Of a stretch of DNA of 64,000 nt, positions 34,774 through 46,208 are shown piece after piece. Below the pieces are notes generated by a model, which ran no database searches, had not been told where the DNA came from, and saw nothing but the letters and a program-made list of their open reading frames with translations. The first letter of the stretch is position 1, and every line of letters begins with the position of its first letter. The position numbers were made by a program, and so were the translations under genes. The DNA comes from Podaxis mareebaensis (lineage: Eukaryota; Basidiomycota; Agaricomycetes; Agaricales; Agaricaceae), in assembly GCA_018524725.1 (NCBI GenBank), contig JAEUWP010000027.1, positions 62,001-126,000 of the forward strand. The letters run 5' to 3'.

Positions 34774-36363
34774 TCAGCCTAGGGTGACTTGCACACCAAG
34801 AGCACTCAACTGGTCCACGGTCGACTGTGGATATGTACAACTAACAAGTCGTACCACCTTTATCCACCAACATTTGTTGACGAAGGCAACCAGACAATCT
34901 GAAGTCTCCCTAGAACCCCCCGATTCATTGAGTTGAACTTGGAGAAGGGAAATCCGCTGGAGTTCAGGAGGTACGGTGTTGCGGGTTGAAATGTCTTGAT
35001 TATCTGATACTTCGACGTTTCCACCCCGTAACCTACCCTCTTCTGTCATCGAAAGAAGTCTGAATAACTCGGACGCAGACACGGTTCCCTGCACCCGTAG
35101 GTCCCGAACCTTCCCCAGAACTAACGAGCAGAAAAAGGTGGCGAGTTGCGTACGGGATTGTGGACATGTGGAGAGGGCGTTGGATATGCATACTGTGACG
35201 GTAGTAAACCCACCGTGGGTCTGAAACCTGTTGTACATGGCATCAAGAAGTCTCTGCGCCACTGAGACCGCAATATTCATCCTCTGGTTATAATGTTGCA
35301 GGTATCGTAACCGAATATCCTGCTCCACGATCTCGTTCTGATAAACCTGTAGTTGGGTGTGTGGGACGAAGGCTTTGATGTACAGGGATAAGTTATTTGC
35401 CAGGTAGGCAGGGGAAGTAGAGGGTTGCCCGTTAGATTGTAGGAATGCGACGATAGCATCCAGAGTAGGACCGATGCTTGCATCGTAGGTGTCTATCCTC
35501 AAGGTGCATGACCGTGGTATGACAAGCTCTCTGAAAAAGGAGCCACATGCGGAGTGATCCCCTTTGAGCTGCAACTCGCGAAGATGTGGCAACGGAACGG
35601 GATGGGACGGAAAAGGGGCCAAGGGATCGTCATCATGCAGCGGTGGGAGATAGGTGATATCGTCCTTCTTTATGCAATCAATTAAGGCCAAATCCTGGAG
35701 CCCCGGGAGATACCGGATCGCTTTCAGCCATTGCTTGGCAGTTTTTTGCCCCCAAAGCTTTGTGATATAAAGACAAGACAAGTTTACCACCCGGTATGAT
35801 GGGAGAGGAATTGATGGTCCAATCAAATACAGCCGTCGAAGGTTTAGTGGGAACCCTTCAGCTGGGCGACGTCTGGACCAGGAAGCCTCCCTAATGCGGG
35901 CGCATCCAGGGAGAAAATTCGTAACAAGATTCAACTCCTCCAGGCCCCCGAGCTCTTGCACCATGCGCAAGACCTTCCTAGCGAGGTTGAAATCTCGCAA
36001 ATCCGCATACAGTCCTCGAACTTTCCGCATATGCAGACTCTGAATGAGGGCTATGCGCTCCTCCTTTGTTCCCGGAACTATATAGACCGTAATTGGTCTA
36101 TCACGACTGCGTTCGAGGACCTCGGCTATCCAGTAACTCCCGGCGGCCAAGTCTATGGCGTTACACCACATATCTGCATACTCCAGAGCGATCTGTCGCC
36201 AGCGGCGACAAACTTGGGCAGAGTATCTTTTGGTATTGCAGAATCTCTTAACGAGACCAGGATGGCTGGCGGCATCGGGTGGCAGAATGCCCTTCGAAAA
36301 GATCTGGCATAAGAGTTCGTTGGGGAGTTGCGAGACGAGTGAATTATTGTTGCGGGCCCCGAA
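34774..36363 (-). CDS. F-box protein with leucine-rich-like C-terminus, copy 2
   Basis: Paralogue of copy 1 in tandem. The visible open frame holds the F-box SQLPNELLCQIF, then RYSAQVCRRWRQIALEYADM, MWCNAIDLAAGSYWIAEVLE and a leucine-rich-like region (LRRLYLIGPSIPLPSYRV, LPHLRELQLKGDHSACGS), ending LSALGVQVTLG. No ATG precedes the F-box in this frame before an upstream stop near 36420, so a short 5' exon is expected, as in copy 1; I could not place it with confidence. The upper coordinate marks the N-terminal limit of the convincing coding sequence, not the start codon. No internal stop or frameshift seen. Confidence 0.75.
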   Translation of the reverse strand, partial: FGARNNNSLVSQLPNELLCQIFSKGILPPDAASHPGLVKRFCNTKRYSAQVCRRWRQIALEYADMWCNAIDLAAGSYWIAEVLERSRDRPITVYIVPGTKEERIALIQSLHMRKVRGLYADLRDFNLARKVLRMVQELGGLEELNLVTNFLPGCARIREASWSRRRPAEGFPLNLRRLYLIGPSIPLPSYRVVNLSCLYITKLWGQKTAKQWLKAIRYLPGLQDLALIDCIKKDDITYLPPLHDDDPLAPFPSHPVPLPHLRELQLKGDHSACGSFFRELVIPRSCTLRIDTYDASIGPTLDAIVAFLQSNGQPSTSPAYLANNLSLYIKAFVPHTQLQVYQNEIVEQDIRLRYLQHYNQRMNIAVSVAQRLLDAMYNRFQTHGGFTTVTVCISNALSTCPQSRTQLATFFCSLVLGKVRDLRVQGTVSASELFRLLSMTEEGRLRGGNVEVSDNQDISTRNTVPPELQRISLLQVQLNESGGSRETSDCLVAFVNKCWWIKVVRLVSCTYPQSTVDQLSALGVQVTLG

Positions 36364-36964
36364 GTTCGCACCACTGTGCGATTCCCAGCGCTGGAAGTCC
36401 CGTTGAACAAGAACCTTGGGGTATCGTCAACTCGCTCGAGTCCTACGTTTCTGAGTCCTGAACCTACAGGTGGAACGCTGTCAATAGTCTGCGGAGTTAT
36501 GGGCTGCACAATTGTGTCAGTTATATTTCACCAGCAGTGATGGTAATGTGCATACTTGCGGAGCTGTCGTACGCTGTCTGCGACGATATCGGTCGGTTTT
36601 GAACAACTTGTGAACGGGTTTCGAGAAAAGCCTAGGGAGACTCATAACGTAAGAATGGCAACATCGTCAGCGAGCCAAGCTTATTCGTAGTTGGCGCCGG
36701 GGGAGAGCAGGGAATTCGGGTCTGTTTACACGTTCAAGTTTGTCCAGCAATCACCGTGGCTTAGGAAACACAGCCACCGTTTCAAGTTGTCCCCTATTCT
36801 GGCGCGCCCCTTTCCATTCATAATACAAAGACCTCACAACAATTGTCTGAACGATGGTCTGAATGTCGTATTATAGTGCATCTTACGGCTGGCGGCCCAG
36901 CATTACTTTGGGAGCTCTGAAGTGGCCAGTAGGTCACAGCCGAAAGTGAAATATAGTCCGATCA
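36364..36964. other. Region between F-box copy 2 and the TAPT1-family gene
   Basis: About 600 bp. The left part should contain the missing 5' exon and promoter of F-box copy 2; an ATG at about 36553-36555 (minus, reading M-H-I-T-I-T-A then a possible gtgaaa donor) is one candidate. The right part is the 3' flank of the TAPT1-family gene. Confidence 0.4.
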
Positions 36965-39571
36965 CTACCATATCCGCTTTACCATTGTATACCTCGTCAA
37001 GTCCTCCAGTTTCACCCTTTCCTTCTTGCTCAATCCTTGTCCTGGTTTATTCTCTCCCATGTCCGATAGCCGCGGAGCATCGTCCTGGTCATCGTCAAGG
37101 TATTTCTTCAAATTCTTGTTATATTTCTGACGGGTACATCGGTTAAAACAGACTGAAACCTGAGCTGGTATCCACTCACCCGTTCCTCCTCGCCTTCCCC
37201 GATGGGGTCTCGGCCGAAGTTATTGATAACGTCCGCAGCTTCCCGTTCCTCCATACCCGCCTGTCTCCGTGTAGCATAAGTTATTAGGTTCACACCCAAT
37301 ATGATCTTGATTACAACGGCACTGGTGAAGGTGTTGGTGGGCGCCAAATTCTAGAGAAGGGATGACAGGGAACATACCATAACCAGAATAACACAGCCAT
37401 AACGCCTAATGTCGCGTACTTGATAGCTTCGGCACTTCTGAACGACAGTGAGAGAGCATTGAAATTAAGGTTGTAGATCGAAAGAAGATGCCAAAAGGAG
37501 AATGAAAGCGTTTCATGGTCAGAGAACATGAGGCTGATCGACTGCGATCCGACGAGAATAACCAACACTGCAAGAGGCAGTGAGGCGAACCCTAGCCGCC
37601 GTGCGACGAGAGGGGACTGGTCCACATATGAATGCTAAATAGGATGTGAACACGTGTGACAATAGAATGATTGATAGGCATGGGTACCTTCCTGGCGCCT
37701 CTCCTGCCGACGGCGCTGCCACTAGCAAGATCACGACACAGGACGTCTGTATAGCGCTCATACACCGATGGCCGGATGTGGTTAAACTTTGTAATAAACG
37801 CGTGCTTTAGCCAATCTACCAGCATTTCGGAGCACATCACTGTAAGCACGGGCTATACACGTGCGATTAGGATCATGGAGAGTGTAAGCCAACACTTGCA
37901 CGCACATAAGAGATGGTCCATAGAACGTTATTGCCTCTAAACCATCCAAAACTCTTGGGCAAGACGAATCCACCAGAAAAGTCGAATTCAGATCCGCTGA
38001 GTTCGATCAGATTTCGGAATGCCACAACTCCGAGCATCAAAGCAAGAGTGAATCGTTCCACAATGTCTATAATACCAATTGCATGCGTTAGCGTAGCTCG
38101 AAATGACAAGAATCGTTGAAAAACCCACCTGCGCACGTTATCTGGAAGAGATTGTCTTTTTCGAACTTCTTGAACACACTGCCTTTGATTTCCACAAATT
38201 GATTGGAAACGAGGAGGGTTAATAGGGCATGGTCGTAGGAATTGATGGCCACATTGAGGGAGATGAGTTGATAAACCATAACTAAAGCATGAGCAACTAC
38301 TTTGCGTCAGCTTATACAACTACGCACAACGGAGGGTTTCGGCTTACCATTATATGTCGTTGCAAGGAAGAAATACAAGAAGGGTGTGAGAGTGTTCGTC
38401 GTCACCGGTATTCTATGGGAGAGTGGCTCAAGTGTTGAACGCGAGAACAAGCAGTCGAGGATATCTTGTCCTATTGACGCGCACAGCCTATCTGCAATCT
38501 ACGTGTTTCACCTGAGAAGGGCGATATTCTACGAGACACACGGAAACTTACTTCGAGGGCATTAAAAATGACATACAGTTTAATGGTGTCTTGTCCTCGG
38601 ATGGTATGATAGATTTTGCTAGCATCAGTTAAGGGAGTCAATATTAACAAAGAAATCAGGAGCATCAACGCTCTGAGAAGGTCAGCTTTCTGAGACGGTG
38701 GGAGCGGAGGTGCAGATCTTGTGAACAGATTGGTTACGAGTCGGATGAAGGCGAGACTGAACCGGATAGGGAGAATGGTGAAGGTGTATAAGAAGCTATC
38801 CAAGCACAGAATGAAGCCAAATCCTATAATCTAGGATTTAAAGTTGGGTAAGAAATAATCTTTTGCAGAGAACAAGAGATGCACCTTCTCCATAGCGAGC
38901 GGTATATTCAAGAAATTACTAACCCGCTCCCACTTCAATTCCTGGTGCGAGTCGAAGTCTGTCGCCAGGAGCTCCTCGCGAAGATAGTCCCACAACGAGA
39001 AAGGCACTGGCTCATAGTTCTTGCTCTCTTCTTTTACGTGTCTGCGCCGCGGAGGTGCAGCTTGTAACATGGGTGTTGGTGGCGCTATTGGAACTGGGGG
39101 TTTGCTCAGAGGGACGGATGCTTCGTTTTCACCATATGGCTTTGAGGATAAGGTGGGTGTAGCTGGGAGGGATGCGTACGCCGTAGGAGGGCTGCGATGC
39201 CTCGCTTGAAACCCAAAATCGTTTTGGGTGCCACCGCTGACCAGAACGTCCGAAGTTGAACGCCCTCTGCGCACCAGTTCCCTCCTCCAATCAACCTCCA
39301 CGTCTATGTCAGACCCATCCGTATAATACGCCCGGTCATATATATGGGCTAGACGCTGCTCTCGCGGAGAGGAATCTAGTTGCGAGGGCTTTGACGGTTT
39401 GCCCGTCTTGCCGAGGGCTGGGGCTGAAGGAAACGCATGGAGAGCGTGTTGTCCTTGGTTCTCGCGGTTTTCACGATTTGTAAGCGATGCAAGGATGGTG
39501 GTGTCCTGGCTGCCAGATGAAAACCTTCGACGTGGATTCCTGGACTTGCGGGGTGAAGACGATGTCGTCAT
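36965..39571 (-). CDS. TAPT1/Emp65 family multi-pass ER membrane protein
   Basis: Member of the TAPT1 (DUF747) family; the yeast homologue Emp65 acts with Slp1 in ER protein quality control. The first in-frame ATG is 39569-39571 (MTTSSSPRKSRNPRRR). About 200 disordered residues lead to FSLWDYLREELLATDFDS and WERVSNFLNIPLAMEK. Membrane segments with the family signature follow: CLDSFLYTFTILPIRFSLAF, LLRALMLLISLLILTPLTDA, and KIYHTIRGQDTIKLYVIFNA. Later exons give MVYQLISLNVAINSYDHALL, LLVSNQFVEIKGSVFKKFEK, DNLFQITCA, ERFTLALMLGVVAFRNLIEL, MLVDWLKHAFITKFNHIRPS and RRLGFASLPLAVLVILVGSQ. After a final intron the C-terminus reads KKERVKLEDLTRYTMVKRIW with the stop at 36965-36967. Confidence 0.88.
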
Positions 39572-40009
39572 GGGCGTAGGAGACAACAAACAGGATCAAA
39601 TTGAAGCTGATCTCTAGATGGACGGACCCTGGCTGGGAAAAGGTTGGCAGGGATTGTTCACCCTAAGCACCGTGGGGCAATAAGGTAGTTAAGGAACTAA
39701 GGGTGAAGTTCGCCTTAGGGGCACAATGTAGTCTCCGACACACGTCTCCAGATCACGTGGAGGTGGAACAAAGTCCGTAATATCATACAAGGAACATAAA
39801 TCGTTCATTTTGCAATCTGGTTTTACTACAAAAGTCCAGATCCATACAGATACAGCGTCCGTAATCACTATAAATCATAGAAAGGGATATCAAGAACGAA
39901 GATCATTAGCAGGAGTAATACATCTATGGTATTGGGGGATCAGGGGGAAATCATCAAAATCATCACGAGTCCTGAAAATCAAAACCGTCGACATAAGGTG
40001 GATCATCAT
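39572..40009. other. Intergenic region TAPT1-family/SUR7-like
   Basis: About 440 bp: promoter side of the TAPT1-family gene and 3' flank of the SUR7-like gene, both on the minus strand. No gene seen. Confidence 0.5.
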
Positions 40010-40735
40010 CTAATATGCATTCCTTCGCCTTCCGTAGCCTCCGAAAATCCCACAAGCTGAGGCACAGAAGCCCAGCAAGAGGGCGACAAGAGCACCCAAG
40101 GTAAGCCAGTTAGCATTGCCGTATTGAGCTGGCAGGCCAGCATCGCGATAGCGGCTGCGGGCGATCCCAAAAAGAACCATGTCGATTACCCACGCAACCA
40201 GAGTAGTCAACGCAGCAAGACCAGCAACGAGGGTCATGAACACAGTACCGACGCGAGTACGGGCAGTAGAGCCGCAGAGACCGAACAGGAATGCAATACC
40301 CGCCAGACCGGCAGCTGCGAAATATCAGAACGGAGAGACACCACTTCACGCGGTCTTATGCACTCACCTATCGGGTGAAGGATCAGTGTCTTGGTAAGGT
40401 TATGTAGGACAGTTGTATTCAGCCGATCATTACTGTTCACAACACTAATTAGTACGATCACTTCGGTTAAGCAAAAAGACCGAATACCTGAAGAAATACC
40501 CCACGCTAGCGTCTGAGCCAGTGAAGCCGAAGACACCATAGCGAGTTTGCCCGTCTCCTACTCCAACGTTCAAGAACGATACCTCTTCCCACGTAGGAGG
40601 AGACACGGAAACCTGTGAGTTGCCGAATAAGGTTGACGAGTAATCGAGAACGTTAGGTCAGATGCATACAAATATCAGGAGAACCATTGCCGCAAAGCAA
40701 AGGAATAGTCCTGGAATTGCAGGATAAGCGGGCAT
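40010..40735 (-). CDS. SUR7/PalI (Rim9) family four-helix membrane protein
   Basis: The ATG at 40733-40735 opens MPAYPAIPGLFLCFAAMVLL, the first membrane helix, followed by an extracellular-type loop PPTWEEVSFLNVGVGDGQTR and YGVFGFTGSD. After further introns come a second helix, AAGLAGIAFLFGLCG, a third (VFMTLVAGLAALTTLVAWVI) and a fourth (WLTLGALVALLLGFCASACG), with a short basic tail GGYGRRRNAY. The layout (N-terminal helix, loop with W and G-x-F/Y-G, three clustered helices) is that of the SUR7/PalI family, which covers eisosome proteins and the ambient-pH sensor component PalI. Which of the two roles applies cannot be told from sequence. The protein is short, without the long cytosolic tail of true PalI. 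Confidence 0.8.
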
Positions 40736-41811
40736 TTTTCTCGTGAAGAGGCGTTCAAGTAATGTGAGAAGGGGTATAGACGGCCGTGGATTGTGGAGGC
40801 CTAGCACTTATACTCGCGCAGAATTAGATAGTGTGACACTCCCAACACGTCATGAGTCACACTGGATATGTAGCTAAGAAAGGAACATCCATCACAGCAA
40901 GGCGTATCATTGCGTATCATCCATTCCCCCACAACCCCACCTGGCCCATGCAATGACAGCATAAACACCTTGCCCATCAGCCAAGCAACTTCTGCATGCT
41001 CCAGAGCTCACAATGGCTATGCAACGGCCGGCTTTACCCAGCGCACGAACTATGTAGGCTGTGCTAACATCGTGGTAGAAATCTGTGGCCCTGATTTCTC
41101 GGTAGCCCGCAGCAACATCAAAAAGAACCTGGTATAGATGTTGAAATGCTACGCTGGGATGCGCTTTTAGACTTCTGTTGTCCTCTGGATTTAGATTTGT
41201 CCGGCCAACACAACCAACCCTCCCACTTGATTCTCACGCGACACAGCCGCAGCTAGACGTTGGCTCGGTAATTCGGAATTATAATGTCCGAAATTATCTC
41301 GACCATGATCTGGTCATGATCTAATATTACCCGTTGGGTATCTACATGCCTGTGCTTTGGTTTCGCTATGCAGGCAAACATCTTACTGCTGCGCATGCCA
41401 GGAAACAGTCGCTGACACAGCGTCCTGAATCTTTTCGCTTTTCGCATTCTCTCCTTCCTCGGCTTTTTCTAAACTTTCCGCAGCACAAGATAAGATAAGA
41501 AACCGCGCACAGCAATGCTGAAGGGCGTTGACACCCAGACATGCGCGAATGAACCATAATAGGTACAGCTTGAAAGCGCTGGCCCAAGATTCTGCACCGG
41601 CGAAGACGACGAAGACCAAATCATGGCGGTTAAATCCAACCCCTCACCTTTTGAGCATTGTTGCTGCGAGCCTCAGTGGACCCTTCCCAAACCAAGAAGA
41701 TTTGAAGACACACGCTAAAGTCAGATTGTACAAGATACACAATACGAGACACGAGTCAAAAGGTCCCTATTTCCTTCATTCTTCAACACTCCAACCACCT
41801 CTGCGAGTCTT
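40736..41811. other. Promoter of SUR7-like gene and 3' flank of secreted-protein copy C
   Basis: No gene seen. The part from about 41270 to 41811 is similar, in inverted orientation, to the 3' flanks of copies A and B: the block around 41340-41400 matches 19735-19800 (caaaaccaaagca-type core), and the block around 41690-41760 matches the region around 19510-19600. This shows that the third copy was duplicated with its downstream flank. Confidence 0.6.
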
Positions 41812-42048
41812 TCAAGCCATGCAGCAGTACTTCTTGTATCCAGTCCAGCAGCAAGCGCCGTCACCGCAGCTGTCAGTGCCGCTGTCAATGTAGCCCGCAG
41901 GGCAAGAACCAGCGCAGAAGGGCGCGGTACCACTCCAGAAGCAGTTGGGAGCCTGGCGAACAGTGAACTCACTAGCACCCTCAACAGGGTTCGCCAAGAC
42001 GATGGCGAAGAGGGACGCAGTGAGAGCGATGGCAACAGCGAACTTCAT
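41812..42048 (-). CDS. Small secreted cysteine-rich protein, copy C (78 aa)
   Basis: Third member of the family, inverted and about 18 kb from copies A and B. Signal peptide MKFAVAIALTASLFAIVLA, spacer NPVEGASEFTVR, then QAPNCFWSGTAPFCAG with the same eight cysteines, ending TGYKKYCCMA. The signal and spacer have changed more than the mature part (about five differences from copy A in 47 residues), which suggests selection to keep the secreted peptide. The length is exactly 78 codons as in A and B. Function unknown. Confidence 0.87.
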   Translation of the reverse strand: MKFAVAIALTASLFAIVLANPVEGASEFTVRQAPNCFWSGTAPFCAGSCPAGYIDSGTDSCGDGACCWTGYKKYCCMA

Positions 42049-42241
42049 TTTGTGTCTGGAATGAAAACGTTAGCGGCAGCATTCCTAGGCCAGTCGAGGT
42101 GAGCCCACAGCGAAACCAAGAGTTTCCAACTGACAACGAAATAGATCAGCTCAACATCGCTGGTTATAATGAAACTGCACTTACTCGAGCGAGATGCTTT
42201 GGATTCTGAGGAGCCCCAGCAGTCTTCATGCTGTCTTTATA
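42049..42241 (-). promoter_or_regulatory. TATA box and spliced leader region of secreted-protein gene C
   Basis: On the minus strand TATAAA (42236-42241) is 193 bp before the ATG. A 5'UTR intron runs from gtaagtg (donor at 42184) to ttccag (ending at 42056), 129 nt, leaving acacaaa before the ATG. The layout and lengths equal those of copies A and B. Recognisable similarity continues upstream to about 42480. Confidence 0.75.
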
Positions 42242-45200
42242 GGTCAGTTGGGTACCCATGTCTGGGATTACTTCGACGATGCAGCTGAAGCATTTCTGCT
42301 GTTAACTTTGGAACCGTACGTATCCAAAAGACGAGGCTTCATCTGAAAGCTTCCGGATCTGATGCCGGTAGAAGCTACGGGGCTGCCACTTCACCAGAAG
42401 TCTTCGTTTTGACCGAGAAGGTGAAGTCTAGGGGCAGCACTGACTGCTAGTCGCATCGGAATGGAAGTAATCAAACGCTTACCTACATATGCCTCAGCTA
42501 GGTTTTCGATCGGCTCCTATCGACTTATCTCGGGTTGTGTGAGTGGATCAATGAACGCATGAATCTTAGGCTCACCCTCAAACTTCATTAACGCCCCAAC
42601 GGAGGGTGAATGGGCAGGGAATTGGAGCTGGCGTTCACACATAGGGTACGTATTGTCAATCACAATTGTTCCGGGTCTTGAGTAGCTTCGGGCGTACAAC
42701 GTTCCTGGCAGGGACACAATCCCGCTGCACCGAATATGACCACACTCATATCGAATTGACACCTCTGAGGAAGGGACTCAGTACGGCCATAGGGGTTCTC
42801 AGTCAATTTCGCGGCCATTCCCCAGTTGAATACAGTCCTATCAAATCCTACATTAGAGCTTTTCCCGAGTTTCTTGCTATCCCCCATGTGGGCTTCCCTC
42901 ATCGAGATCAAATAATTCGAAGCCCCGTGATCTTACTCCAGGGTTTTGGTGAACAAAAGCCTCAAATAACGTTGACGCTCTTCTGATATTGGGTAACTTT
43001 TGCTTTCAACTTGAAGGCCTCATGTTGGCTACAATATTTCAAAAGCATTCTTGAACTCTTTTGAGTCCGCCTGTCAATGATACCGCCATGCGACGGCATT
43101 CGGCATTCGATTGCCAGTCCAGAAACACAGGCGGCTGGGCAGTGAAGTTCATGCTGTAATATAATCTTTTGACTGTTTGGATCTACTAAATTATTGTGGA
43201 GCCAGAAATTCGGCTACGCATGAAAATGCGTTTCCTTCATTTCTGGTCCACTATTTCAGAATGTTCTCGAATATTCGCATGACTCATTTAGTGTACAGCA
43301 TTGTAGGTAGTCTCATGTACTTAAGGAGACCGCCTGCATGCAATACACCCCAGCTCCCTACGATGGGGATGTCTCACCAGATAGTTTCGCTAGTCTCGTC
43401 TCGAATCGTCGTCGTTATTTTATTTTCTCTTAATCTTACTCTACAATTACCTAATCCGGAGGAAGGACGCTGGCCCCTCTTCGCATCCAACCCCGAACTC
43501 GCCTCGTCATTATACTGTCCAACTGACGTCGGTTGCCATGCCGAATATGTATGATAGGTATACGAACAATACGCCCGAGGTAGAAGAGAAACTAACTGAC
43601 GAAGAAACACGTCTTGAATGCTATGAACACGACTCACAAAGAATGTTCACAATGCCACACGAAGCTCGAGGAGGGAGTAACCTGTTCGGGTTATTGGGTG
43701 ATAGCAACTGCATGACAACCGAGAATCTACGCCGGAAGACATGCGATATTGAATTTTCATTGATAAAGGCTCACTGCACTTTGTGCTAAGTACTGCGGTT
43801 ACATTACTGGCCAATTCCCCATAGAGGCTTTCCTTTGTGGATTCTGACAACCGGAATTTTCTGTTTAGTCGGACCCGAACCAGACTTGCAGAATGGATAA
43901 CAAAATTGCGTCATGGTGATTACCCAACAATGATTACCCCGCCACTCGCAAGTGCTCCACTTCGGTGACTAGCCGATCACCGAAGCCATTATTGATCTCG
44001 CAGACATATATAGTCCAACATGAGGGCTCAAACAAGCACAAGATTACGATTTAATAAGAATTCCCCGCCACACAAAGTGCTGTGAGCTGTTCATTTTCCT
44101 CCGTTGGTCGGAGAGCAGAGAGAGCCAGGCGTGCATTTTTCGGATGGTAAAACAGTTTCGACTAGAACATCAGAATTAAAGCAAAAAAAACTACTCCTTG
44201 ATTATTAATTTGTGAAGGTGAAGAAAGCGGGGATATGAAGCGATGCCACTCATGGCTTCGTTATGATTGATGTCGCTCACTGGTGAAACGGCAATAATCA
44301 ACAGGCTCTACATCCCCCATAGCATCGCCCAGATCTGCCTGGTGTGTAGGGCCTTCAAGGCAAAAAGAGCTAAGTGTCTCTCTAGATCTCTATTCGTCGC
44401 TCGCTTGAGAGGCTTCGTGACAGTTACCATACCTCTCTACTGCTTTCCTAGGCTTCTTCGCACCTTGTGACAAGCTTCAATGATTCATCAATATCCCTGA
44501 GCACCGAGGGCATGGGAGCTCCAGAAGCTGGAGAGCTTTGCTACTCGGTTTTGGACCATACTTCCATTCCTACAATCCCGCCGAAGAGTTACTAGTCAAG
44601 TTCCGTGGAATTAATGGCCACCGCTCTGCGACAGCCAAATCCGAAGGTTACCGCTGGTGGTTAATTAACCACGCCCCTTAAAGGCCGTATAGAACAGAGA
44701 TCCAAATACTTGGGCCCTACTCATTGCGTGTACTTGTGATTTTCCTTGTCTAGCCAGCTTCTACTTTCTTCGTAGGCTCCAGTCACGTACATAGTTGACC
44801 CCTAGCCTGGGGAACGATAAATTCAAATATGGGCGGAAAAGATGATAAACCATGAGTGAGAATTAGCCGCGGTATTCAAAGTCTTACTTGAGATATAGCA
44901 TACGCTTTATGAAACCACCAGCCACCCTCTGAGCAGAGATATGCGAAGTGGAGGACATCCTACTTTCGTTTCACTTGGAGAATCAATGAAGGTAAGTTTG
45001 GAATTAAAGTCAACATGAAACCCTTCAATTGGATCATATTTTAAGCGAGGAGATGTGTATGTACGATCTTTGGGGTTTCTTTGGCAGCTTATCGGATAGA
45101 CCATCTGTCATAAACAATTTTTTCCCCAGGAGTCTTCAAGATCGGCTTCAGAAGCGACTCGAAAATCGGTGTAAGAGCAGGTCCGAGGTGTCTTTACACA

Positions 45201-46208
45201 ATCAAAATCTGCACTTCTATTTTCGAAATCCAGGTAAAAATGGTTGGAAACTAAAAGTCGGTATAAGACCCCAATCCACCTTCGCGAACATCCAAATGAG
45301 CTCACCAGAAGGGAATAGTCACCACGTTTGCTTGGGTCGCTGATCGGAAAAATACAGGTTCGAAGGCGATGAGGTTGAGATAACTGGCCAAGGGTGAAAA
45401 TAGAGAACGTCCACTATTCAGGGGATGTTTCAGTCCAACAATAATATCAGATGGTATGATTCAATATCCATGTGGATGAATGCACGCCGTTTGAAAGGTG
45501 CTTTCGTTCTGGATAGGGAGCATTCAAACACACTTGCCGTATTTCCGGTTGAGCCTGCCGTGGTTTTGCTCTGCAGTGATGATCATTAGTGATGTGCCAG
45601 AGGAATTTTGTCATAGAAATACTACGAGGTAAGTGTAAATAGGATTGCTCGAGCGGATCATGTAGGGGTATGCCATAGGCTGTTGTACCGACAGCGTACT
45701 GCTTGATTAAGAAGAATTGTCCAGACCAGAGGCTGACCAGAGCTACGATAAGCCCGACCAGCTCAAGCTAGTACTATGACATCCCGAACATGTTGAAAGA
45801 ATCCAGAAGTACAGATACACGAAAACAGAGAGGTCATGAGCTCAATATTGTCTCAACCCCTGTACCTTCGAAGATTCAACTTCGGCGACGTTCTGAGGAG
45901 TCATCAGAACTTTGGAGCCCCGCGCGAGCATTTATTTGCTGAGTTGAGGAAGTAAGGTGCACTTAGAAGGATATTCTTAAGGGTTTCAATCAGTGAAGAA
46001 TGCGATGAAGTCTTGATTCACTTGACGGCCGGCGTGGTGCGCTCACGCTATGCACGTGACGGAGGAACAACATGGCCAAGTTTTCACACGCATCAACATG
46101 GCTCTATCCAAATAGCGGACCATCGAACGATTCGAAAGGTTGGTGTGGGATGGTACAAGTTACCTGTGCGAGGTACGAGTCCGCGGCCTCCCTAGCTCCG
46201 AAGTGCAT
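42242..46208. other. About 4 kb without a recognisable gene
   Basis: The first 240 bp are the copy C promoter. Beyond that, open frames are short (125 codons at most), overlap on both strands and carry no motif I recognise. A short poly-A run lies near 44183-44190. I see no transposon coding remnants, tRNA or tandem repeat. Confidence 0.55.
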
